Shown one piece after another: positions 15,701 to 27,700 of a stretch of 64,000 nucleotides of DNA. A program made the position numbers and the translations under genes. The stretch is from the NCBI GenBank assembly GCA_034440615.1, contig JAOTOM010005125.1, positions 473,501-537,500 of the forward strand, in the 5' to 3' direction. The notes under the pieces were generated by a model. The model ran no database searches and had not been told where the DNA came from. It saw only the letters and a program-made list of their open reading frames with translations. Positions within the stretch are counted from its first letter, which is position 1. The number at the start of each line of letters is the position of its first letter. This stretch comes from Ashinkailepas kermadecensis (lineage: Eukaryota; Arthropoda; Thecostraca; Neolepadidae).

Positions 15701-18700
15701 TCGTTCGTTTCTAGGGGTGACACCTGTCACCCAACGTGGATTTGTTTTTCCCTCATCGTATTTCAATTCCCTATGTTTCTTAGTGTTCTTGTTTATTTAT
15801 ATTTCATTAGGTAGGTTTTTTCCCCGCGATGGGGAAAAAACGAAAGAAGGATACAGACCCCAGCTCGCCACCGGACTCCGAGACGGAATTTCCACCAATC
15901 GCTACACCTGACGACCATCGCGCGACCCCGGACTCTGCACATGATGTCCCACTTCTCGATACCACCGTTGATGACCCGCGCCGGACAATACCTTTGGACG
16001 ACGCCATGGAAGCCCTTTGCACCTCGCCGACCCCTTCTCCCAAGACCACGACCTCGCTTCGCAATCCAGACCAGACCATCACTCTCCATGCCGCTGACCC
16101 ACGCTCGAACCAGACCACGTCATTCCAACCTGAACCCATTGAACCCTACCTCGACAGTGCTGGATCATACATCGTAGTAAAGCCTGTCGAGGAGTCCGTC
16201 TCCTTTCGTCGTGTCAATGTTTTCTGGCCAACCAAGTAGCTCCTCGCAATTTGTTCCTTAGCCAATCCTGACATTGAAGCCCCAGCCAACGGAACCCTCG
16301 TCATCAAAACCCAAATCCGAGCCCAGACCTAAGCCCTCCTCCGTACCACCACATTTTGTGGTAAATCCGTAACCATTTCACTCCACTCCAACCGCAATTC
16401 CGCCAAGGGAACCGTCTTCGCGCCGGAGCTCCGCTTCATGTCTCAGGAAGATATTCAAGCGGAGCTCAGGCCGGAGAGGGTGACCCATGTCCGCCGCATC
16501 ACATCCTTCAAAGATGGTCAGAAACGTGACACAAGTCTCCTAGTCCTTACCTTCAACTCTACAACTCTTACCAAGACCCTTCTCGCCGGCTACATCCGAT
16601 TCCAAGTCCGTGTCTTTATTCCAAATCTTCTCCGCTGTTTCAATTGTCAGCGCTTTGGGCATGGCAGCAAGACTTGTCCCCAAACAGCACACTGCCCAAA
16701 GTGTGGTGAATTACTCCATCCTGATTCCACCTGTCCACTGTCTCAACTGCAACACACCCGACCACCTGACCACATCACCCCTCTGTCCAGTATGGCGCAA
16801 GGAGAAGGAGGTCTGCGCTGTGAAGGCCACGACCGGGGTGTTATGCCCGACGGTCTGTCGAAGCCACCTCCCCGTCAACGAAAACGTATGCTCAGGCGGC
16901 CACAGGTGCTCCCCCACACGTCGCGTCAACACTACTTCTGCCTCGATGCAAACAGACATGATTCCAGGTTTAGCTCCTCTAAACAAACTTACTCCAATGA
17001 CCACACCGACACAAACCACCCTGGCTCCCAACACTCAGACCACTCCGACACAAACCACCCCGGCTCCCAACACTCAGACCACTCCGGCTCCAAACAAACG
17101 GACCACTCCAGGGGGAGTGATAGGCCCCGCAGTCACTCCGCTGTGGGAGCAAATTCTCGTTCCCCGTCAGCGGGCCGGCGGTCCGGCCCAGCGCCGGCCG
17201 GCGCCCACGTGACCCGACCGACTCCCAGCCGGCGGGCGTCCCCTGCGGCAGTGGCCGGCCGGCGTGATCCTGCCAAGGTCACCGGTCGGCCGGACGGCTC
17301 GAGCGAGCCAACCACCGCCGGCCGCACTCAACACACGTACCCACCTGAACTGCAATCGTGGCTGCGTCAGGCACCGAAAGGTGCCAACAAATATTAATTC
17401 GCACCAATGACCATATTTCTCCAATGGAATTGCCATAGTTTATTATCCAAATGGGCCGAAATGAAAGCTTTTTTAGTATTCTCACACCTATTCTCATCGC
17501 ACTTCAGGAAACCTGGTTCTTGCCCACCGATACATATAATTTTAATATTTCCAATTATTCGCTGTACGGCCACGACGAGGTACGTGGAACACACCGCAGT
17601 GGCGGTACCGCACTTTACATAAACAATGATTACACACATACACAAATTACACTCAATTCATCATTACAAGCCGTAGCTTGTACATTACGTTTACATAGTA
17701 GAAATATAGATGTGTGTTCCATCTATGTTCCATCACAAACCGACAACACAAATATTTTGACACATTTAGAAAACCTTATAAGACATTTCAAGAACCCTTT
17801 CATATTACTCGGAGGCTTTAATGCACACAGTCCAGCCTGGGATCAAGCACGTACACAAGGAGACACTCGCGGCCACATCATTGAACAAATTTTAGACCGG
17901 CATAATTTAGTAATTCTTAACACCGGAGAACCAACCTTTTTCACCTTGGACATGATACAGCAACAGCCATTGATTTATCTATTTGTTCCCCCATCCTGGC
18001 AAACGACTTTGATTGGACCATAAAAACCGACATCCACGACAGCGACCACTATCCCATCAAATTGTCACCCACTTTTGTCAACGGCGACTGACACCACACC
18101 CAGTTTTATTCCCCGCTGGAATATTTCAAAAGCCGATTGGACAACATTTCAGGAGCTTTCTTATTTGCAGTACAACCCCCAACATTTCTCCTGTCGAAAG
18201 CATCAACTCCATTACAAATACCCTTTTCGAGGCAGCTTCCACGACTATTCCACTTACAAAACCATTCACAAAAAGAAAAACAGTACCTTGGTGGTGTCAA
18301 GAAATTTCAACAGCAATTGCGGTATGAAAAAGAGCTTTTATAAATTATTTACGACATCCCGATCAAGAAAATTTATACATCCGTAACCGCGAACGTGCGA
18401 GGACCCGCCGCATCATTCGCGATGCCAAGCGCCGTTCATGGGCCTTATCACCAGCTCACATTTCAAACACCTTTAAGTAAAATATGGCAATTAATCCGAC
18501 GGCTGTCCGGACGGTCCCCATTTAAATTTCTACCGGCCCTCAAAACCCACAATCTCACCATTACAGACCCACAAACCATCGTCAATACCATAGCTGATAC
18601 CATAGCCCACAATAGCTCTGATGAGAACTACCGACCTAATTTCCTACCAAATGCACAACACCCTTTTCACACCAATCTCGAACTCTTTCAATCCGACAAT

Positions 18701-21700
18701 ACGGAGGACTACAATGCTTCTTTTCAACTTTCCGAACTACAGAATTCCATTTCCTCCGCCGGTAACACTTCAGTAGGGCCTGACAAATTGCATTATTCCT
18801 TCTTTTGACATTTATCTGACCACACCAAACAATGCATCTTAGACACATTTAATTCATAATGGTTAAATAATGTGTTTCCTGAAGCATGGAAAAAAGCTAT
18901 CATTATCCCTATTCAAAACCCTGCAAAGACCATAGTAACCCCACACATTTTCGACCCATTGCACTCACCAGTTGTTTAGGAAAACTTTTTTAACGCATAG
19001 CAATTAAAAGACTGACATGGCACCTGGAAACAAATTCACTTTTATCTCCCTTTCAATGTGGTTTTCGGCGAGGACGCAGTACAATGGATCATCTTATTCG
19101 ATTAGAGACAGACATCCGCCTAGGATACAAAAAACATCAACACACTGTCGCAGTATTTTTGGATATCAGCAAGGCTTACAATATGGTTTTCAAACCAGCA
19201 CCGATCTTAAAAATTCAACATCTCGGCATAAAAGGACACTGAGCACATTATTTAATAGGTTTCTTATCTGGTTCGCTTAAATTCAACATCAGGTGCCGGT
19301 CAGCAATTTCCGATCCACATTTTCTTGAAAACGGACTACCACAAGGAAGTTGCATATCACCAGTTTTATTTAACATCATCATTAACGACGTTTTCGCCGA
19401 CATGCCTCCAAATGTATCGTATTCCCTATTCGCCGACGATAGTGCAATTTGGTGCTCGGACCAAAATTACGAAAATTGTTTGATTCGGCTTCAAAATGCT
19501 CTAAACAGGATATGGTCCATGAAGTACGGATTCAATTTTTCGGTTCCCAAATCTGCATCCATTATTTTTAGCAAATGCACTCCCTGTCCAAACCCAGAAA
19601 CACAGCTTCACCTCGGGCAAAATTACATATCTTTTGTACATTCATTTAAATTTCTTGGTGTTATTTTTGATCGCAGACTTTCAATGCATAAACACATGAA
19701 ATACGTCCAGAACAAATGTTTACACCGACTAAATTTATTTCGCTGCATTACATCCACCCCATTGGGAGCCGATCGTCACACTCTTTTACAACTATATAAA
19801 TCCTCAGTAATACGGCTGAGCCGTATTCAATCATCTCAGCAGTCTATGCTGGTGCCAGCCCATCCTCCTTACGCATTTTAGACACCATTCAAAATGAATT
19901 TATCCGTATCGCACTCGGTGCAATGACTACTTCACCCATTATTTCTTTACAAGCAGAATCGGGGATTCCTCCACTAGCTCTCCGTAGAATGCAACAAACA
20001 CTTAGGTACGCCTCAAAAATTCAATTTCACGCAAACCACGCCACACACGCGTCATTACAAATTCTCCCACATTTACATCATAATTATTTAGGTCCAGCCG
20101 AAAGACGAACTGGTCTCACTATAGCTTCTCGAGTCAAAACGTTTCTGAACAACTTCATTTCACTATTCCACGCATTAATTATATTTCTCCATCAGCTACA
20201 CCATCGTGTCAAATAGCCGAACGACACATTCTGTATGTCACCACCACTCCAAAATGACAGCTTTGCCCAGAATATACTAAACAAAAATTTATCAAATTTC
20301 GGGCTCGTTATCCCCACGTACCTTTCGTTTATACTGACGGTTCTAAAAACGCTAACCTTACCGGCAATGCAATAGTTTCGGGAACATACCAAAAACAACA
20401 TCGATTACCAGACGGAGCATCAATTTTCACCGCTGAATTACATGCCATCCTCATTGCCCTCCGTTATACTCGCAACCGTTTTCTCTGCCACCCCATGCGC
20501 AGCATCGTCATTTGTTCGGACTCCAAATCTGTTTTACAATCTCTTTCGTCACTTTCCTTTTCACACCATTGCCATATTTATATTTATGAAGCACTAGGAA
20601 CACTTAAATCGATGGGCGTGAAGGTCCGTTTCCTGTGGGTGCCCAGTCACTGCGGCATCCCAGGAAACCAGGAAGCAGATCATCTCGCAAAAGAATCATT
20701 ACAACTACCACATATCACAGAAATCCCACCACATTTTGACGCCATCAAATCAACAATACGACAGAAAATTCGGTATTTTTGGAACCAAACCTGGACACAA
20801 AACACAAACCATGCACAATTACGGAACATTAAGCCAGTCGTCGATATCCGGACACCATCATTTCACATCAACCGCCACGAAGAAAAAGTCCTATCGCGCA
20901 TCCGCATAGGACATACTTACCTCACACATCGATTTATTTATTCTGCTTGACCTCGGCCTTCATGCCCATCATGTAACACTCATCTTACAATCCCACACAT
21001 ATTACTACACTGCCCGCAATATCATAACCATAGAAAACCAATGACCGATTACTGCCACGAACACAACATCCCTTTCTCTTTACCCTCAATGTTGGGGGAT
21101 GATCACCCGGTTCTCATCAAACTTCTTTTCATTTTCTTACGACAAACCAACTTGATCCAGGAATTATAAATTGACTTTAACGATTTAATAAATTGTGACT
21201 TTTCATCAACGGCGCGAAATGGTCTAAGGAGGCCGAAGCGCCTAGTTTAACAAAATGAAGAAAAAAAAACAATTTGCTAGCCCAGGTGGGCAGCACTGCT
21301 CTGCTGGCCACACGCCAACTTGTAGTGCACATTCACACCGCTAGATGGCTGCCGGTGTCGCCGGCAGCGACCGTCACAGTGGCCTTGACCTGTTGTCTCT
21401 GCGGCCGTGTCGGCAGGGTTTATCGCATCCAGCCCGCTGATCGACCAGTCCAAGCGCCGCGACGAGCCTGTCACCTGCCAGTGCTTCTGTCCCTACTCGG
21501 ACCTGAAGGGCGAGCTGTGCGAAAACAACGTCTTCATGCGATACAAGTACCTGGACACCAAGGCCACCTGCTTCAGCTTCATCAGCGAGGCGGGAGACTT
21601 GCACGTGGACAAGCTGCAGGGGCCGGTGGTCGCCGAGAGAGGACGCAACGTGCTGTCGCCCAAGGGGGCGCAGACCTTCATCTACTCCAAGAGCGAGGTG

Positions 21701-24700
21701 TTCTCCGACAAGGTCAGCCCAGGGCACGATACGTGTGTGGCTTGTTGCCACCGTTTGGTGTGCACCTCACCATTCCGTGTGCGCTCACTTTCGGATCCGT
21801 CCTTCGTTTTAAGGAGGGAAGCAGCCAAGCTAACATGGTCACCTGCTTGTTCGGCATGGGCGAGAGCGAGGAAACCACGTATGCGATAGCATGAAGGGCA
21901 CAACAACGTCAGTTTTGACCTTTCTTCCAACTCATCAGGTATTTGTGAAGTGCACAATGTCACATTCGAGCATAGACCTGAAGCCGAATTTGGGCACAAA
22001 TGTATCCCGACAACTTCTTCGGTGGCTAGTAGCTACTGGCGTATAATTTGACTTTTTGATTCAGTTCTCCAGCCACGCCGGTAATTACTCGACATGGGCA
22101 AGAGCAATAGTCTAGGACTGGAGTTACGCCTATTGCCGACTCGGGCTATTGCCGACACTATTCAACGCATAATTACAAGAATCCCTTTAACAAAGATAAG
22201 TCGCTGAATGTACCCAGATATATTTTAGGTTACGCTTATTTACTTTCACGAGTGAATTTGTTGAACGCTGAAGTTGTGGGTAGACAGGCATTCTTGCGGC
22301 ACTTGAGTATTGCTATAGGTGTCCAGACTATCACAGTGGCAGGGAGCTCAGCGCCTCTTGACAGTACATCCTGACAACATATACAAACTCAGGCTCTATT
22401 GGTCTCGCGAGTTTTTCTACTTCCACTGTAGTTCTTCGATTATTTTCGCCCAGGAATGATCTATGCGGCCCGTTTGGTCAGTTTGGTCAGTTTGGTCAGT
22501 GGCGAATGCGTGATGCCTCAGCTGTTGTGTGGCTTCAAGGCCCGGTTGCGCAGTACGTTTCCAAACACTCTCTCGTTCATCAATCTAAAACCCGTGAAAA
22601 CGCCAGGGCAAAGCAGGATAGAAATGAAATTTCGTGTCATTCCATCTGAAGAGAAAACACAATTTTAATGTATCACAATGTAAAAGGGAAACGTTCGGGA
22701 ATATCGGGGCAGTGCTATCTCAGCCGGCGTCGCAGCGCCCACAAACGCCAATGACCGTCGACCGCCAATGTGACGTCATCGATGACGTGCAGGAGGCTCG
22801 GGCGCTGACGCAGAAGCAGGACGCCCTGGTGGCCGAGTTCCAGCCACCGGCCGCCATACGCAAGGAGGGCGGACTGGCAGCCGCCCCCGACGTCTGGGTC
22901 TCCAAACAATGGTACGGTGTCTGGGTCTCCAAACAATGGTACGGTGTCTGTGTCTCCAAACAATGGTACTGTGTCTGGGTCTCCAAACAATGGTACGGTG
23001 TCTGGGTCTCCAAACAATGGTACTGTGTCTGGGTCTCAACACAATGGTACTGTGTCTAGGTCGCCAAGCAATGGTACTGTGTCTGTGTCTCCAAACAATG
23101 GTACTGTGTCTGGGTCTCCAAACAATGGTACTGTGTCTGGGTCTCCAAACAATGGTACTGTGTCTGGGTCTCCAAACAATGGTACTGTGTCTGGGTCTCC
23201 AAACAATGGTACGGTGTCTGGGTCTCCAAACAATGGTACGGTGTCTGGGTCTCCAAACAATGGTACTGTGTCTGGGTCTCCAAACAATGGTACGGTGTCT
23301 GGGTCTCCAAACAATGGTACTGTGTCTGGGTCTCAACACAATGGTACTGTGTCTAGGTCGCCAAGCAATGGTATTGTGTCTGGGTCTCCAAACAATGGTA
23401 CTGTGTCCGGGTCTCCAAACAATGGTACTGTGTCTGGGTCTCCAAACAATGGTACGGTGTCTGGGTCTCCAAACAATAGTACTGTGTCTGGGTCGCCAAG
23501 CAATGGTACTGTGTCTGTGTCTCTAAACAATGGTACTGTGTCTGGGTCTCCAAACAATGGTACTGTGTCTGGGTCTCCAAACAATGGTACGGTGTCTGGG
23601 TCTCCAAACAATGGTACGGTGTCTGGGTCTCCAAACAATGGTACGGTGTCTGGGTCTCCAAACAATGGTACGGTGTCTGTGTCTCCAAACAATGGTACTG
23701 TGTCTGGGTCTCCAAACAATGGTACGGTGTCTGGGTCTCCAAACAATGGTACTGTGTCTGGGTCTCAACACAATGGTACTGTGTCAAGGTCGCCAAGCAA
23801 TGGTACTGTGTCTGGGTCTCCAAACAATGGTACTGTGTCTGGGTCTCCAAACAATGGTACTGTGTCTGGGTCTCCAAACAATGGTACGGTGTCTGGGTCT
23901 CCAAACAATAGTACTGTGTCTGGGTCTCCAAACAATGGTACGGTGTCTGGGTCTCCAAACAATGGTACTGTGTCTGGGTCTCAAAACAATGGTACTGTGT
24001 CTAGGTCGCCAAATAATGGTACTGTGTCTGGGTCTCCAAACAATGGTACTGTGTCTGGGTCTCCAAACAATGGTACTGTGTCTGGGTCTCCAAACAATGG
24101 TACGGTGTCTGGGTCTCCAAACAATGGTACTGTGTCTGGGTCTCCAAACAATGGCACTGTGTTTCCAAACAATGGTGCGATGTCTGAGTTTCCAAACAAC
24201 GGTGCGACTGGCCACGATCTTGGTATTTATGACGTGGGTCCGATGTGTGCTGATTTGAGATCGATCGCGTTCGCTTGTATGGGCGCTTCTGCCTATTTTG
24301 ATCATTCGTGCCGTTGTTACAAACCATGGTAACCAGATCGCAAAATATGAAACAGGATTAAGCAAGTTACGTTTTGAAGGAAAATATCACACAATGCAAT
24401 GGAGTAGGAACGGCCGAAAATGAGTGGCGCAGCTTCTCCAAAATAATTGGGGGAAGAGCTTAATGCGTGGATAAAATCGCCGACTCGAAGGAATGGCTTC
24501 TGAGTCGGTTGGGAGGACATACTCCATAGGGTGCCGGGTTAAAATCCGAAATTGTTGGGAGAGCTCGCACGCTAACTTTTTCCCAATCCCCTCGGTAAGG
24601 CCGGTCCCAAATGACCCAAGGTTGGTTGGTTTCTGATGACCCGAGGCCGGCTTCTGATGACCCGAGGCCGGCTTCTGATGACCCGAGGCCAGTTTCTGAT

Positions 24701-27700
24701 GACCCGAGGCCGGCTTCCATTGACCCGAGGCCGGCTTCCGATGACCCGAGGCCGGCTTCTCATGACCCGAGGCCGGTTTCGGCAGGTGCACGTTCATCTG
24801 GTCGGCGCCGGCCAGGCGGAGAGCCATTGTGACGGTGATCGGCAGCCGCCTCTGGCAGTCGGAGGTGAGGCTGGGCTGAGCTGCTTCCTCCTCTTCCCTC
24901 CTCTGCTGCTTCTTCCTCTTCTCTCCTCTGCTGCTTCCTCCTCTTCCCTCCTCTGCTGCTTCTTCCACTTCCCTCCTCTGCCGCTTCCTCAACGCCGCAC
25001 GACTGCCTCTCGGGACTGTATTTGCCTTTCGACTTCTGGGATTGGAGAGCAGGGGAGGATCCCGTCCCCCTCCGCTCCCCTCCCTCACCTTCCGCTAACG
25101 TTGGTTGGATGGTTTGTATGCATTATCACACAATGCATATTACCATTTATTTAAATGCATGTACATGCATGTATATTCATTACACGCCATTGAAGTTCGA
25201 CCACCTTTGACCTCGCGTGTTATTGTTTGGCGGACTTAACGTTGACGATGGAATGAATAGGCTATCAAAGTAAAGGAAGCAGACACGAGCGGACGGAAGG
25301 CCATACAACCTGACAGGGAAAGCATGCCGTTGTGACACGACACATGAGGTTGTGCGCCGAATTATCATCACCTTAAATCATACTTTCGTTATGACTTCAC
25401 CGCACTGACGGATCCAGAAGGCTGAATTCCGACCGGCCTCGGAGGCAGAAAACCCCTTCCCCTCCCCATCCACTCTCCCCTCCCCCCCCTCCCCATCCAC
25501 TCTCCCCTCCCTCCCCTCCCCATCTTCTCGCCCGCTCCTCCTCTCCCCTTCACCTGGAACTCGAAGTGTAGTAAGCTCAGTGGTTTAAAACCGACACTAG
25601 GAAAGTGGCGATCCTCGCACCGAACCCAACGACGGGAAGAAGTAATATTCTGCCGATTGAGAATAGGTCATACCTTCGCAACACACAGTTACATGCTGAC
25701 CGGTGATGACCGACCTTTATGTCCACGCTGTTCTAACCCGCTTATAGTGAGCCATGTTTTAGTAGGCTGTGTACTGTTAGAACCTCTACGACGCTAGATT
25801 TTAGGACGGCTGAACGCCGACACTTCTTTAAGTATGCTAATAGGGAACGACTCTGAGGTCGTGGCGTCTGGGAATATTTTTACCTTCCTTCGACAAGCTC
25901 GCCTTGAGGTGATATACCGCCACCCGTGAATATTAATAACAAGCTATTATAGCAGCACCGTAGATTGATTATAATACAGTTATGGGCGCAAAATCACCCT
26001 GGATGTCGACGCGCCCCTAAGCTCCGATCCATCACCACCACGACCTCTCCCCTTCAATTCAAACTCGATTGCATCGAAGGTAAGCGAAAAACGTGCACAT
26101 GCGACAAAGGGTCTGTGTCGGGACAAATGGATTGACTTTATATTTTGGCGATATTTGAGTAGACATGTCGCCTGGTCTGCCCCCGGAGAACACACCCATC
26201 AGACAATGCCACGGCTGTGACAGGAGTTCACCCAGGAACAATGACACAACTGTGGTGACCGTGTCGTCAGGAGTTCACCCAGCAGCTGCCCGACGTCACC
26301 AAGAACCTGATTGAGAACCGTGGCGACTGCCAGCGCGCCCTCAAGTTCGTCCACTCACACGGCCCGGATGGCTCCAAGCTGCGCGTCAAGTGCTTCTCGA
26401 TCATCTACTTCAGCCCCGAGCGACCCTACATGATCTGGAGCAACACCACTCGACTCACCGCCTACATCTACTGGGACTGGTGGGTGCTCACCTCACCGCC
26501 TACATCTACTGGAACTGATGGGTACTCACCGCCTTCTTCTTCTGTAGAAGAAGAACTGAACCGGGCCTGTCGGTGTAGAGAACTGATTGTGCCTCGAGCG
26601 ACTTCGCCAGTGGAGGCAGGATTTGCAGTAGCACGGGCGATGGCAACGAAAATACGAAATCACGTTGTTGCTGACGGTGGAGCGGCATATTGGCCGGCTT
26701 TGTTTTCCAACAAGCCACCATGTTTGCCCATGTGCTACGCCGCTCTGGCCGCTTTGCGTTGTTGTCATGAGCTATTTCACTTCCCACAACCGTGGATATC
26801 GATTCGCATACTTCTGAGGGTGCCTTGCACGCTCACAATGTAGTGGCCCGGACCCTCAACAATTCTCTTTTTTTTGCATTGGCTCCTGTTGGCGGCCCCC
26901 AATATTTTTTTCGGCCCTACCATTGACTCCATATCTTTCGCCCTCTCAATGATATTCTGGTCCACAGTCTGGTGAAGTGGGCGACTCTCTTTACTGGTGC
27001 TTCGGCGACCATTTTCACTGGTGCTTCCAGTGACCTTTTTTACTGATGCCCCGGCCCTGCCGGGGTCCTGTGCGTTTCGTCTATAGGCAGGGGAGTCTGA
27101 CCACACGGGCTGGGCAGGGGAGTCTGACCACACTGGCAGGGCTGGGCGGTAGCCAGGTGACTATCCCCTGGGAGAAGCCGCGGTGTGCAGTGTGTCCAAA
27201 TTAAACTTTTGGTGAAAAGTGGCACGGAATAGGAAAAATATTTACATCATGTCAGTAATTCCATTTATTTGCAACTTTGACTGGCCAATACTTATCTATT
27301 TAGAGATGTATGATGCATAAAATGCAGATCGCGTGACTTTCTTTCCATTTCTTCAATTATGCCTTCAATTTCACCTTCAATGTTTCTCATTCACATCTGA
27401 CACCCAACTGAAAGCGAATCTGTTCCCATCGGACGGTGTGTTTTCGTTCCACAGTGTCATTGGTGTCATTGGTGTCATTGGCGCCGACAATGTCTGTGTC
27501 GTGGACACCATTTTGAGGTCGATATCTTTTCTCCATGCAACGCACATAGGGTCATTGTTAAGCTCGTCTAAAGCTGGGGCAGAGTTTCCCCCTCTATCCT
27601 CTCTGGTTTCCGCGTTGTAATCCTTCCTCAGATGTACCTGGGTCGCAGCACCAACAACACACCACACCTGCCGCAGTATATTCCAGTGACCGACCACACC

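Larger units (their letters stand above)
15562..21275 (+). mobile_element. Non-LTR retrotransposon copy 2, near full length
   Basis: About 5.7 kb, same family as copy 1, in sense orientation within intron 2 of the membrane-protein gene. Order: 5' UTR with two inverted GGTGACACCTGTC / GGCGACACCTGTC motifs, ORF1 (15829..17397), ORF2 (17407..21169), then a 3' hairpin (GGCGCGAAATGG ... CGAAGCGCC) and an A-rich end (GAAGAAAAAAAAC). Premature stops and frameshifts show it is dead. I/Jockey superfamily is inferred from an AP-endonuclease, an RT and a downstream RNase H in one ORF with a separate CCHC ORF1. Confidence 0.9.

Noticed and set aside
22917..24332. 471-codon open frame with nine-residue SPNNGTVSG repeats and many N-glycosylation sequons
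   Set aside because: It comes from a 27-bp minisatellite whose period is a multiple of three, so frames stay open by chance. It is not in the frame of the adjoining exon and has no start or splice context.
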